DNA of 64,000 nt. It comes from Stercorarius parasiticus (lineage: Eukaryota; Chordata; Aves; Charadriiformes; Stercorariidae). The stretch is taken from NCBI GenBank assembly GCA_013396915.1, contig VWZL01000585.1:124001-188000 (forward strand), read 5' to 3'. The notes under the pieces are model-generated. The model searched no databases. It was not told the origin of the DNA and saw only the letters and a list, made by a program, of their open reading frames with translations. Every line of letters begins with the position of its first letter. Positions within the stretch are counted from its first letter, which is position 1. Both the position numbers and the translations under genes were made by a program. Positions 12,801 through 25,339 of the stretch are shown piece by piece.

Positions 12801-15648
12801 CATTTCCACCCCCCCCGGGAATCCCCACTGTCACTTCCAGCTCTCTGCCCGCGTACAGATGCAGTGAGGTCCTGGTGGGTTGGGTTGCAAGAGTGGGCCA
12901 GGAGGAATGCCCCTGTTATCTCGCTGATATTTGCATCGTGGCTGCATCAGGCTTTGGAGGAGTGTTTCCCACTGTGCGTGGCTGCCCAGGGGCTGCGTGG
13001 GTGCCCATCAGGGGCTGGCCGTGGCTTTGGCTGGGCTGGCTGGGGGCTGCAATGATGGATCTTCTCTGTTCCGTGGTTCTGTGACTCACTGAGATGAGTC
13101 TGAACCAAAGTGCTCACAAAAAGACTACAGGAAGAAGCACACAAAGATCAAGATCTAGTTTACCCAGACACCACCGAGTCCTCTGTTTTTTTATGGACAT
13201 GTAATTCACTGGGCCCAGACCACAACAACGGGAAAAGCAGCATCCTCGTACCAAGTGAGACCCTGGACCACCTCCCCAGGTGAGCTCTTAACCCAGGGCT
13301 GGTGGGGACCAGGACACACCAAGGACACACATCAACCTTCACGCTCAAACAGCGATGGGCTTCTGCCTGGTGATCCGGGGAAAGAATTAGACTTTAGATG
13401 ATGTGCTTTAAATAGAAAACTCACTTCTGAAGTGAGCTGAAAACCACAGATAAGGATGGTGCAAAGATGTGGCTAAACTGCTGAGGAATTCCCCCAGCAG
13501 AGCAAGCCGTGGCGGCAGCCCCAGCCCACCCCAATCTCCCCGCTGTCCCCCAGCCTCTGCTGGCTCAACACAGCTGGGAGGAGAGGTAATGTGGTGTCAT
13601 CACCCAGATGGCTGATTCTTGGCGGTCAGTCGTAGCCTGTATAGCCCAGTGTTTCCCCAGCTGTTAAGTGGAGGCGATGGGGCGGCTGCTGCGTGGCGCT
13701 CTCTCCCTTTGCATCCAGCTGGGGCGCATGCTGGGCTCAGGCTGGGCTCCCTGCAGCTTCCCTGGCCCCTGCGGCTCTGGATTTGGTAGCGATGCCAAAT
13801 GGGGCTGCTACACCCCTCCCCGGCATTTTTCTGGTCGATGCAGCTGCGAGGCACTGCCCAGCTGCCAGCAGCCCCTGGGACTGCAGCTGTGAGCAAGGGC
13901 AGCATCAGCCCGGCCGAGCAACGCCTGCGGCTCTGGTAACACACCCACCCCAGAGGGACAGGCTAAGCCCCATCTGCCGACTGGGTAGGACATCAAAAGG
14001 GAACTTTCAGAACACCCCATCGGTGCCACAGGAGGACAGTCGCTGCTACCCAGCCCCCCCAGCTCCCTGTGAGCCCCTAGAGAGGCATGGAGACTGGCCG
14101 CAGCCTTTTTCTGTATGGCTGCCAGTGGGTGCAGTTCTTGCGCACCCGGCCCCTTCCCAGCCACGCTGTAACACTGGATCTCTCCAAACCTTAAGCTGGG
14201 GAGCATTGTGCTCCTGCCCCACTGTAGCAGGCAGGCAGCATCATTACCCTGGCCCGAGGGAGCAAATGTGCCTCAGACATGCCCCAGACATGCCTCTACG
14301 CTCTGCTCTTTAAGAGAATCCTTAGTGCTTCTCCCTCCCCAGTTTCGATTTGAAAAGCAGCTACAGCTCCTCTCGCCCGTCACACTGACAGGAAACTCGT
14401 GGACCCATGGCCAGGGCATGCTCGTGTCCCAGGGCTCCAGGCACGGGCATGCACTGCCCTCGCCGCCTGGCCATGGGGCGAGCCTGGCCCCATGGCATCA
14501 ACATGGGGAGAGGGGAGCATGAGACTGACAACATGTTTCCGCAGCAACTGGAAATTTTGTTATAAAAAAACTGTGATGGCCAGGATCATTCCAGCTGCTT
14601 CAGCTCTGCCTCTGGCTAGGGACTGCACTTTTTTCCCCTGTGATTGCCATTTTCACAAAACATTAAGGAATAAATCATCAAAAGCCCAGAAACAGAAGCC
14701 ATGACTAATGGTCTTTGAGCTTCCTCCAAGTTTAACAGCAAAGCAATAAACAATTACAGGAATAGAAATGAGACCAGGCAGCAAATGGGCAGTTGCTGGG
14801 AGCACCAAGCTGCTTCTCCATCACCTGGACAATCTAGTATTTGGACAGTCAGGCCCATGCTTTTATTTTTCACATGGTCCCTTTTACTAGCAGCAAAAGC
14901 AATAGCCATTAAAGTGCCTGGGGGGAGCAGAAGTGTTAGGGGCACCAGAAAGGTCCCGTGTGCCCTCACCATGATGCTAGCAAAGGTGCCCATGGGAGCT
15001 GTGCTCTGCTGTGCCTCTCCTGGTCTCCAGCAATGCCTCAGGACCATGGAGGACATACTTCCACAGTGCCGGGTCCATGCCTTGACCTGCCCTGATGATG
15101 GGGCCAAAGCCCTGGGGTAGACCATGAGCACCTCTGAGGTCACGCAAGAAGCTACAGAAAGGGGAACTGTCTTCTTATTCCCATAGCACAGGCAGAAGCG
15201 CAGCTGTGGTTAAGCGCCAGCTCTGAGGTATTGCTCATTTGCATCGTTCACTTACCTCAGCCGCTTTGATGTTGCACGTGAGGTTATGGTGCCCGTGAAG
15301 TTATGGTGTCCGGAGCTCCCATTTACCCCAGGAGGACAGGTATGCCCATGCTACTCTCTGGTGAACACGACCACTGCCATCCAGGCAGCCTGGTTGGCTG
15401 CAGGCTTATCCCTGCTCCCTCCCTGTCCCCACTGTGGCCAGCTGAGCCAGCAGAAGTGTAGTACCCAGGGGACCTGGCCCCACTTGCTCATCACCACCTT
15501 CCCAGGAGCCAGCGTGGGCTTGTGGGGATCCTTAGGCCGGGAGGATGCCTGTGCCTCTTTAGGCATTGGGGAGGCTGCTCCTTCCTTGGCCTTCATGTTA
15601 TTTCTGCAAGACGCAGCATGTCCCTGTGTGCTACATGGTTGGTGCCTC

Positions 15649-15668
15649 CCCCCCCCCCCCCNNNNNNN
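15649..15668. other. Poly-C run ending in a 7-N gap
   Basis: A C homopolymer of about 13 runs into seven Ns, a small sequencing gap at a homopolymer. Reading frames across it are not meaningful. Confidence 0.85.
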
Positions 15669-16062
15669 CTCTGTACCACCAAAGGCAGCAAACTTGCAAA
15701 AGGTGCCTCTGGGAGCTTACCCAGCATGACGGTGAGGTGGGCTCGGGCTGCTCAGACCTGGCAGTACACGGGGTGAAGGAACAGCCACCAACCAAGGGCT
15801 CCTTGGGTGACCACAGCACATGAGGGCAAGGCAAGCCCAACGGGGGGATGCTACCAGTGATGCTGGTATCTCCCTGGGGTAAGAGAGACAGAACTGACCT
15901 CAGTGGGCCCCAGACAGCCTTCAGACTGGGGGCTTGCCCCTCAGGGTCATTGCAGATGCCGTTAGGTGCAAGCCAGCCCCACCAGCTGCTTACTGGTATT
16001 TAAAGGTGGGATCTCCAGATGGCTGTGGCTGCTCTGTATTAACATTGCTCTTCAGCCTTCAT

Positions 16063-16088
16063 TTTCTTTCTTTCTTTCTTTCTTTTTT
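16063..16088 (+). repeat. (TTTC)n microsatellite
   Basis: About five TTTC/TTCT units followed by a T run and 'ggctgcag'. Simple repeat, although the tract plus CAG mimics a splice acceptor. Confidence 0.75.
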
Positions 16089-19000
16089 GGCTGCAGGTGC
16101 AGAGGTTTAGTTTTAATGGGCTCAGCTGTGTGCAGGGGCCAGCACCTCCCTTGAGCATCAAGGTGGAGGTGGCCAGTTTAGATGACCCAGGACACAGACT
16201 TGTTCTCTACAATGCTGAAGCTGCAACTACACCCACCACTCGCACACCAACTCCTCAGGAGCTGGAAATAGGTGACCGGGGTGAGCTGTACCACCGACCA
16301 TGCAGCAGGGAACAGCCAGGCTGAGCAACAGCCTGTAAAAACGCAGAGAGGCAGCTCCGGCATGAGCGTGGCGGCCATTCATCACCAGGAGCTGGCAACC
16401 AGCAGCAGTTGGGCTGTGCTCAGGTGGTTTTTTTATGTGTATGTGCGTGCTACTGGGTGTTTGTCTTTCCCTCTTTTGTTTTTTTTCCACCCGTGGGCGT
16501 CCTGAAGACTCAAATAATGCAAATCATCCCTGGCACTGTCCATGTGGGGCGAGGGGAGCTAGAGCCCACAAAACCACAGGGAGCACGTGAGGCCAGAGGG
16601 TGCATCTGCCCCACCAAGCACCAACATGTCCCTCTGGCAGAGGCCTAGCCTGAGGGTTCTCATCTGAAAAAAAAAAGCCCTAAATCAAGACCTACATGTT
16701 GTGGTTTACTGGGAAGCACCAGGAAAAGGTAGGAGAACTGTTCCAGGGGAGCGGGGAGGTGAAGCCTTGACAGTAGCGATGGGCTTCCTGGCCATCCTCA
16801 CACCCTTTATGGGGGGGCTCACAGTGGCGGGAAAGCACAGGAGCTGCTGCACAACCACACACTGCTGGGCAAAGGCTGCCCCCAAAGCCTCCTGAGCTTT
16901 GGAGACCAAGTTCTGCCATGCCTTCACATCTGCTTCACAAACTGGCTTTTTCAACCAAAAGAGAAAAAAAAAAAAAGGAGAGAAAATATTCCCAACCTCC
17001 TGTTCTCTTCCCTTCTGCCCCAGCTCTCGAGCTCCCCATGTTTTTTTCCCTTGGGAACATGGATGCTGAAGACTACAGGGTTGCACCGGCTGTTTTGGAA
17101 ACAGGATGCCTGTGCTCGGTACGGCACGAGCTGTGCTTGACTGCGTCAGCATTGCTGGCTTTTGCAGCCGGCAAGAGTGAAACTGAGAAAGCTGAAGTGG
17201 AGGGATAATGCAGCCAGTGTACGAACAGCCCCAGGACGTACAGGCTCAGCCGCACATGGGGGCGTGGGGACAAGCGGCGGCACCCCCTCGCCATTCAAAT
17301 GTGGGTCAGGGAAGGGAGCCGTGCCTCAGCAAGGCAAACTGTGGAGGGGGGGACACACAGAGGCTGTCCCACATGGGGCTTCATACCCCAGCCGTGCTGG
17401 TGAGAGCCCACAGCCACCAGCAGATGTGAGGCAGGGGTAGCTGGCAAGTGGCAGCCAGCCGACACAGGCACAGCATGAGTGTGGGGAGCATGGCCAGGCA
17501 CAGCCAGCCCACACTGCAGTGTGCCACAGGCGACCCCGCTGCCCCAGGGGCAAGGACACGGCTCTTTGATTTGCTGCTAACATAATTTATGACTTGCTGC
17601 ATTGAGGCATATAAAAGGGTTTGGGGCAGAAGAGTAAATACTTGATTCTCTTTTTGCCCCGAGGGCTTCCCCCCCCCCTTTTTTCAGCACCACCAATATC
17701 AAGAGTTTTCTGAACTGCAGCTGCTGACCCCCAGGATGGCAGCCAGGGCTGCGTGCAGTGCCTGTGGCAGCTCCAAAAGGGACACCAAGCCACGGTCTGC
17801 TCCATGGCCCTGGCTCAGGGACAGACACACACCTTGTCTCTATCCTCTCCTGACGGACGGTCCTCGCAGAACAAAGGCCACTACGCTGTGTAGTGTCTGC
17901 TGCCTACGGTGAAGGTCCAGCCCTTACTTTCACCCATCGCTTGCTTGCAGGCTCCAGGGAAAGCTGGGGAGTCCAGCTGAGACATTTTGCAGGGCAGGGG
18001 GGATCCATACAGATGAATCTCCAACATGTGAGAAAGGAGAAAACCTGCTAACGCCAGGTTAGCCATTGGCCCCCTGCAAAACAGCAGGGCTACACCTCCA
18101 CCGAGTGCTCTCAGCAAAGCTAACAGCCAGCCATGCTCTTCCTCCCCCTTTTCCTACCTTTAAGGAGCACAGTAGAGGGTGGATGAGGCCAGAGGAGAAG
18201 CTGGTGGATAAGCATTATTCTGAAGCCATTTATTATGGAGTTCTTTATTAACTCTATTTATTATAGAGTTGAGTTAAAAAAGAGATTTGACACCTCACAA
18301 CAATCTTCTGGCTAGAGGCAGAGGCAACAATAAAGCAGGCTGAGCTGCCTTGTGATTTCTTTCTGGTAGGAAAATAGCTTTTTAGCGAGAAATGAAAGTT
18401 TCAGAGGAAAAACGTCTGAAATATTTGTTCTTCCCTAGAGCAAAACAGTATCTGCTACCATCAGCAGTTCATATAGTCTAATAACAAAATATTAATATCT
18501 GAAAAGCAAGGCTACAATTCACAGAAAGGCTTTGTAGCAACCTCCTACAGCACACAGACTCTGCCAAACCTCAGGTGGAGCATCTGCTTCTGAGCTATAA
18601 ATAAAAACCATCTGGGAGACTGTTCCTACAAGTGTCTTTTTACTGTTGCAGTCCAGCCCCTCACTGAAACGGGAAGAGCTAAAAGAGGCGTTTTGGTAGT
18701 TGCCTGTGGCAGGATGACAACTTCGAGAAACAATGGCCAACCACCAGGGATACAAGAGCAAGCTGGCCAGCTGGGAGTGCGGAGGGAGGAGTAAGGAAGG
18801 AAAAGAGGACCAGGCCTTTGCCTGTGTGCACTGCTGCTGGGACTTGGACAGGAGCACTGCCTCCCCACTCCAAAAAAAAAAAGCTCTAAAAACCTTCAAA
18901 GGGTTTAAAGGAGCTGATGGGCAGCTCCATGCCAAGAGCAGCAGCCCTTCCTGTGAGATAAAAGCAACCCCAGCTCCTTCTCTTTCTTCTTATCGAAGTG

Positions 19001-19261
19001 GAGTTTCAGAAGTGGCTGTCATTGCACAGAAGCAGCTATCTGATTGTGGGAGCTTTTAAATTTAACAAAGACATAACAAAACCCACCAACGGGAAACTGG
19101 TTTCAGAAATTCAAATGGAAACAATACCTTTTAATGATAACCAACAACACACCCCCGGAGAGGCAGTCACTAAGCTGATGCCTGCCATCTTTCTGGGGGA
19201 GATCTCTTCAGAGATGATTCCTCTGGGGCTTACCCGGGCACCAGATCCAGATGGAGCAGAA

Positions 19262-19292
19262 GCAGCTGCTCCAACCCAAACCATTCTATGAT
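19262..19292 (+). repeat. CR1 3' tail remnant
   Basis: 'ctccaacccaaaccattcta' followed by 'tgat' is the CR1 3' terminus. Very short, 5' truncated copy. Confidence 0.5.
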
Positions 19293-20834
19293 CCAGTCCT
19301 GCTCCCGGGCACAACTCCCCAGCAACTGGCACCACAGGGCAAGGGTATAGGACAGACATGTGGCAAAGGGTCTGCTCACAGGCTGGGCCATAGGAATGGC
19401 TCTGCTAGACACCCCTGAGCTGGTGAGGGGCCCACAAACACTCGCTGCAATGGCAGTTACCAGTTCTTTTCCACGCATGTACCCATTGCAGGGACGTCAA
19501 GGCTCTGAGCAGAGCCCCAGAAACAGCACGTACTGCTCAAATGCAGGAACTTTCTGTCCTCACTTAAATGGCCCACAGGCAGAACAAGACCCTCCACTAC
19601 TCCACCAGAGCATCCTCAGACTGAGGAGAGTCTGCAGTCATAAAAGCCCCCTTGGCCAGATGTTATATTTGGAGACACAAACTCATTTCCTGGCAAGAAA
19701 TGAATCAAAAAGTGCTACAAAAAACTTCACTTGGATGCACTTCAGGGTGATAAATTTTTCTTACACGTGTTTTCTGTCCAGTTATATCTCAATGCTGTGA
19801 TCTAGAAAAAAAAAGAAACTAATAGTTTAATCAGGAGCTTGGACCATACTCAAACACAAGGCTGGAGGCAGATTACAGCGGCAGGTCGGTGGTGGCCAGC
19901 AGCCTGTGCTTGACCCAGCAGAAATCTGCACCGTGTTTCTGTCATTACTACACAAGCCCACCCAGAGCTGCGGCTGCACAGGGACACCCAGGACACTTAA
20001 TAGGACTCCTCAGAAGATGCAAAGCCTTGGAGGGAGCTGAAGCGCCCTGGTCTCAGCATGAACTAAGTTCTCTGTACGCTTGAGGAAGGCAGACACCAGT
20101 GCTTGTGCCCTGACTTCGCACACTTTGTTAACTCTGCTGCTGGGCAAAGAAGTCTGAGGGGTGCCAAGCCCATGGCGGTCCCTTCAGCCCAGCGCCTGGA
20201 GCACATGGAGTTGCCTCAAGGTTTGATGAATACTGACCTCAGGGATACCAAGGGTGCACTTGCCTCATGCTGCCTGGCTTTTGAACTCTTCCTCTCCTCC
20301 TGCCAACCAGACCACACCAGTAACCATACTGGTGAAGAAAGGCAAGGCCATAAGAAAACTTTTTGGCTCTGAGACATTATTTCCTTCTAGGAACCTGTTG
20401 AAGGCTGCCAAAGCTGTGCTCTAGCAGCACGAGCTGTGCCTCTCACTAGGAGGAGAGCTTGCTGGCATCATGCTACTGCTACAGCACCACTGCAACTCCT
20501 GCACATCATCTCAGGCCAGGAAAACACATCCGTCATCACCTATGAGCTCCTGGCAGGGACCAGCCACCACCAGCCCTCTCTGTAGCTGCCTTCTCAGAAC
20601 TGGGGAGGCAGCCCCTCTTCTGTAGAGACTTTCTTCTTTGACAACATCGGACTGCAGCAATAGGTCACACTCTTCCTTCCACCCCAGGAGCACCAGAGGA
20701 GGTCTCCTTTCTTGATATTATTTTCACTTGGCTGGACAGCAGAGGATTTCTGCAACCCCAGTTTGGGGCTCTTGGGCATTCACAGTTAAGGACACAAATA
20801 CAGCACATGTGCTTTCTTCTTAAATGCAAGCAGT

Positions 20835-20840
20835 TTTATT
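20835..20840 (-). terminator. Possible minus-strand poly(A) signal
   Basis: TTTATT on the plus strand gives AATAAA on the minus strand, followed by 'gtgctgtatttgtgtcc'. Only meaningful if the candidate exon at 21239-21334 is real. Confidence 0.2.
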
Positions 20841-21238
20841 TCCTCATTTTCCTCTCTTTCCCAGAATTTTCCTAGAGGTCGAGTAGGAGGAAGGCAGTAC
20901 AAAGTCACTATTTTAAATTTTTCTCTGTTGAGAAAGGAGAATCTGTATTTTTAGGCACTGCTGGCACAGAGTTTCTGGCCCTCAAACAGAGGAACCACTC
21001 TTTGCATCAAGCCCAATCCGACCTTTCTGCAACAGGGGGATTTTTATGCTGGGAAGGAATAACTGGGGCAACAACCAGAAAAGTCCATCTCAGCTGCAGA
21101 AAACAGAGTGGGAGGGCTAGGAGGGGATATATAGGCAGTTAAGATAAGAGAAATAAAGAGTTATGCTCCAGGTTTCTGCTGTGAACCAGCAATGAGAAAC
21201 ATCTTTCCTGGTCACCAGTCTTGGGAGCAAAAGTTTGG

Positions 21239-21334
21239 CTATTTGGGGGTGTTGAGGAAATCTCTAAGATCCTCCTTGGCACCCAGCTGGAAAGGCTTCG
21301 TCAGACTTAAGGCAGGTCTGGCAGCTGGAACTGT
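21239..21334 (-). CDS. Candidate terminal coding exon of an unknown minus-strand gene
   Basis: Unproven. The minus strand has a T-rich tract ending TTTTTCAG, then an open phase-0 segment of 31 codons ending KEDLRDFLNTPK and a TAG at 21239-21241. About 400 nt further along the transcript there is an AATAAA (plus TTTATT at 20835-20840) with a GT-rich downstream tract. The peptide (FQLGAKEDLRDFLNTPK) looks protein-like, but I do not recognise it, and I find no convincing upstream exon between 21340 and the TADA1 end near 25070. It may be a chance open frame. Confidence 0.2.
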   Translation of the reverse strand, partial: TVPAARPALSLTKPFQLGAKEDLRDFLNTPK

Positions 21335-21540
21335 CTGAAAAATAAAAATAAGATTTTTTTTTTCTTTCTGCATCCCACACTCCCACGGGCATTGACCATA
21401 TCCTGAGGTCAGATGGCCATCTTCACCCAAACTCAGGCCATGAAGTGAGCCTGGTTAAGCTCTCAAGCACTTTTTCCCCCCTCTTCATGTGGCAGATAAT
21501 GGTTTTCCACTGCAAAACTAGAAGTGGAAACTAGAAACAC

Positions 21541-21577
21541 TTTAAGGTCTCTTCCAACTCTTACCATTCTATGATTC
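21541..21577 (+). repeat. CR1 3' tail remnant
   Basis: 'aaggtctcttccaactctta' followed by 'ccattctatgattcc' matches the last few dozen bases of CR1, including the terminal octamer. Upstream sequence is not recognisably CR1. Confidence 0.55.
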
Positions 21578-22182
21578 CAAGTGGCAACTTTCAGTACGTT
21601 GCGTAGTTCCTACTGGGCTAAGAACAGAGGATGCAGTTCTCACTATTCAGGATGTGACAGATGCCATCTCATCCCTTCCCTTCTGCCTTTCCATACAATA
21701 CACTGGGATGAATACAACAAGTCCTAGGCCAAAGCTGCAGCAAGAGGCACAGGACTGGGGAAAAATCCTTCATTGGTGAAGGCCACTAAACAACAGTTGC
21801 CTAAGATAACTCTGAAAGCTTCCATTGTTAAGTTTTTCAGCTAACATCTGTCAGGAACAGTTTTGGGCAAGCTCAAGTTGGCCACAGACCTGGCAGGTTC
21901 TTGGTGGCTCTTGGGGCAGAAGGTAGACCCTTCCAAACTAATTTCAGTGCTACTTTGAGATGCTGCTTTGAAATTCAGCAATCATCTTACTCATTTTAGA
22001 GGCTTGATTACTATAGCAAAGACAAACGTGTATCACGTCATGGTGAAAACCGCTAGCCTAACAGCAATACGTATCAGTGCCATCACCCTGCTCTCAGGGC
22101 AGGTCTCCAAGAGCAGCTGTCAGCGATTCAGAGTCCAGCTGGTTGCTGGTTACCAGCAGCACTGAATACTGGGGCTGCTTAT

Positions 22183-23000
22183 GCTTTAATATCTTTGCTC
22201 CTGACCTGGATGTTAAGTTGGAGCATATGAGCAGCAAGTCTGCAGATGACACCAAATTTGGAGGAGTGGTTCATACACTGAAAGGCAGAGCTGCTCTTTA
22301 GAGGGACCTAGACAGGTTGGAGAAATAGGCTGGGAGGAACCTCAAGAAGTTCAATGGCAAATGCACAGCCCTGCCACTGGGCTGGAGTAACCCCCTGCAA
22401 GGAACAGGCTGGAGACAACAGACAAGAAAGCAGCTTTGCAGGAAAGGACCTGGAAGTGTAGGTGGACAAGCAACCCAGGAGTCAACAGTACACCCATGCT
22501 GCAAAGGCCAACTGCTAAAAGGAATACGGGAGTCAGCAGGGTGCAGGGAGGGATCCTGCATCTTGGTAGACCATCTGGAGAGCTGGGTCCAGTTTGGGTT
22601 CCCCAGCACAAGGACAGTGACATACCAAAGCAAGTTCAGTGGAGACTATCACGCTGGTTTGGGCTGGAGCACACAATGTGTAAGGAGAAGCTGAGAGAGC
22701 TGGGTTTGTTCAGCCTGGAAAAAAGGCAAACGGGAGATGTTGCTATTATCTGCTGCTCTCCGATAGGGAGCCACAAGGAGACACACAGGAAAAGCTGAAA
22801 AGCAACAGGCACAACGTAAGAAATTCTCATGAGATGCAAGGACAACCTTCATCCTCAGTATGGTGACACACTGGAACAGGAAATGCCACCATTTCCCTGG
22901 TCCCATCTCTGGAGATGGGCAACCTGCTCAAACTTTGAACTCAGCCCTTCTTTCAAGCAGGAGGATGGGCAAAGCATCCTTCAGACATCCCTTCCAGCTG
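22183..23000 (+). repeat. CR1 LINE relic, reverse-transcriptase C-terminal part
   Basis: Degenerate non-LTR retrotransposon. In broken frames it shows CR1 reverse-transcriptase signatures: SKSADDTKFGGVV, then LKGRAAL and RDLDRLEK, an NLKKFN stretch, and LRELGLFSLEKR at 22689-22730. The tail (holding 'ctggaacagg' and 'atctctggagatgggcaacc') runs down to about 22998. Several frame breaks and stops; clearly dead. 5' truncated. Confidence 0.85.
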
Positions 23001-25072
23001 AATTACCCCAGAAGTCTATGAAGCACCACTTCTCACAAGCCCTCACACTTTGTGGGAAAGTGCATTGAGAACATGTGCCTTTCAGTTTTCCGATCTGTGA
23101 ACTGGGGCTGACGGGATTTCCTTATTCGAGCCTTTGTTGTCTAGCAGGCGTCCCGGCTAACCCACTCTTTTCAGTGTGGAATAGATGACTCAGCTCTTCA
23201 GAATATGAGGCTTTGTCTGCAGAGCCTTCCCCCAGCCCATGCAAACAGAAGAAAGAGGCACTTCTCGTGCCATACTTTGTATTTTGTTTCAGAACTCACT
23301 TGTGATGCTGTTGGAGGCTGCGTGCTTTCTTCAGATCTGAAATCCTCAGAGCTGCCCCAAAGTTTCTAGCAAACAAACTTAACGCTTTCATTTTACACCA
23401 GAAGCATAACAATTATCTGGGAAATCCCCCTCCCACACCCCGGAGTCCATACTCTGAGTGACTTGATCTCACCACATACAGTTACTCAGGTTCAATGTTG
23501 CTTTTAAAAACTGTCATGTAAAAGCCACCGGGGTCAACTTTTAAGCTAAGTCTCCCTCTGAACAGCAATGTATGCTTAAATACAGGAAAAAGTGGCAGTT
23601 GAGCGAAAGGGACCAAAATAAATCTTCCATCACCTCTCTCCTCACTCCCCTCAACCACACGCTGCCATACCTTAAGAGACATGACCTACGAAGTGCAACC
23701 ACTCTCATCCTGCCAGGCCCTGCTGTAGTTCTCTGCTGTTGCTTTTTCCAGCTTCTTCATAATCCTGAAATGGTCTTCTCATGATGAGAGCCACTGGTAT
23801 CCACAAGGGCACTGCCAAACTCCACAGCACATCCCACAAGTGGATGCAGGAAAGCCAGGAACAGTGACAGGGCACAGCCCCTTGCTACAACTGTGGCCCA
23901 ACATGAAGAGTGATGGGAGTCAAGAAAGGAAGTTATTAAAAAATAAAGATAACTGGGAGGAACCATCAGGGACCTGCACCCTGAGGGCACAGTAGAGAAG
24001 GAATGTGCACAGGAAAGATAACAGCCCTCCTATCTAAATACGTCCCAAACAGAGGAAAATGGGAATGGAGGGAAAACACAAGCTTACACTTTCATATTGC
24101 CCCAGAGGAAGCCGTTTCAGTTCCACTATCTGGAGGCACGATAAGCCAAGTCATCCTTCAGCAGGTGCCTGCACATGTGGGGTTAATCACAGGTAATGTA
24201 GTAATTAAGACATTTTAATAGAATTCTTATATTATAATAAGCATGTTCCCTTCACCACCTGAGAAGCAGACCGCTGACTCAGGAATAGAGCAGAATACCT
24301 GAAACCCAGCAGATGGAATTTCCCCTTTCACACAGTGATCTGCTTTGCTCTCCATGTGGAGAGCGGTGGCTGCATAATTTTACAGTGAATGCAAGGCTGC
24401 GTATTTTTATGATGAAGTCATATGAGACAATAGTTCATGCTGCAAATCCAAGGAGTCTGCAAGACTAAGACAGTGAAGTGGTATATGTATTTGGGAGTTG
24501 CTGGCCCAGCTCAGGAATGGTCAAACCCTACTGGAATGACTTAATAATTCGCTGTACTGACAGGCACAGAGGTCCACAATTCCTAGGACATCTGATCACA
24601 ACTACAAGAGAGGGGTGAGTCAAGGACTAGGCTGATAGAAAAAATGTTACTTACAACCCAGATTTTATTGTGTGTTTTGGTAACTGTCAAGAGAGTCCTA
24701 CAACAGTGTGCACCTTCACGTTTTGTGATGCAGTTAAAAAAAAAGACAAAACAAACCAGTTCAAAAGACGGGCTAGAAAGGACCTTTCCCTTTTCGCCTG
24801 GCCTTCTCAGAGTTTCTAATCAGTAGCTGCCCTGGTAGAAGAGAAACGATGTCAGCTTACAGAATTGCTCATCTTCAGAAAAGTCCACCCTGTTTCCAGT
24901 CAAATGAATGGAAAAGGATCCCACCAACTGCAACAGAAGTTGGACAGACCCCTGGAGACTGAGCTCAGAAGGCAAACTGCCTGAGAGGGGAGGGCAAGGA
25001 GATAGATTCCCCACGCTCACAAAAGAAAACACAAATCCACCTTATTTAAAACCAATTCTTTCCACCCTCATA
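23001..25072. other. Intergenic spacer left of TADA1
   Basis: AT-richer sequence between the CR1 relic and the TADA1 poly(A) region. No exon, RNA gene or repeat recognised. Confidence 0.55.
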
Positions 25073-25339
25073 TTTATTTTTCCTAATAAAAAACAGTCTT
25101 TGCGAACAAATCTCTTGTTTCTCCTTTCCAATTCAGTGGGATTGCTGCAAGTACTCCATGGCATATGACTCTCAGGAAGCAGAGAAAGTGTACCGCAAAT
25201 CGGTCATATTTCCATAGGAAAAGTTGACTCATAACTTATGTCATCCTTGAAATGCTGACACAGGTTTGTAAGACGTGTTTGAATATCAAGTCCAAGAACA
25301 GCACTGTAGTCGTCTGAGGCCTGACACGGCTGCCTAGCT
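25073..25339 (-). other. TADA1: TADA1 3' UTR and poly(A) signal
   Basis: On the minus strand the sequence after the TADA1 stop runs about 265 nt to an AATAAA (plus-strand TTTATT at 25073-25078). A GT-rich tract follows it further along the transcript, as expected of a cleavage site. The true end should be about 15-25 nt beyond the signal. Other AATAAA-like sites further left exist, so a longer UTR is possible. Confidence 0.6.

Larger units (their letters stand above)
6832..19261. other. Intergenic sequence, no gene recognised
   Basis: GC-mixed DNA with many short overlapping frames in both directions, including a 218-codon plus frame at 6811-7467 and a 206-codon frame at 13693-14313. All are compositionally random (Cys/Pro/His/Ser rich) and unrecognised. 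The minor simple repeats are listed separately. Confidence 0.55.

Noticed and set aside
16097..16324. Possible exon after (TTTC)n and CTGCAG
   Set aside because: The acceptor-like context is a microsatellite; the 75-codon frame resembles nothing and has no partner exon.
22436..22798. 120-codon frame
   Set aside because: Part of the degenerate CR1 element, out of the original reverse-transcriptase frame in most of its length.
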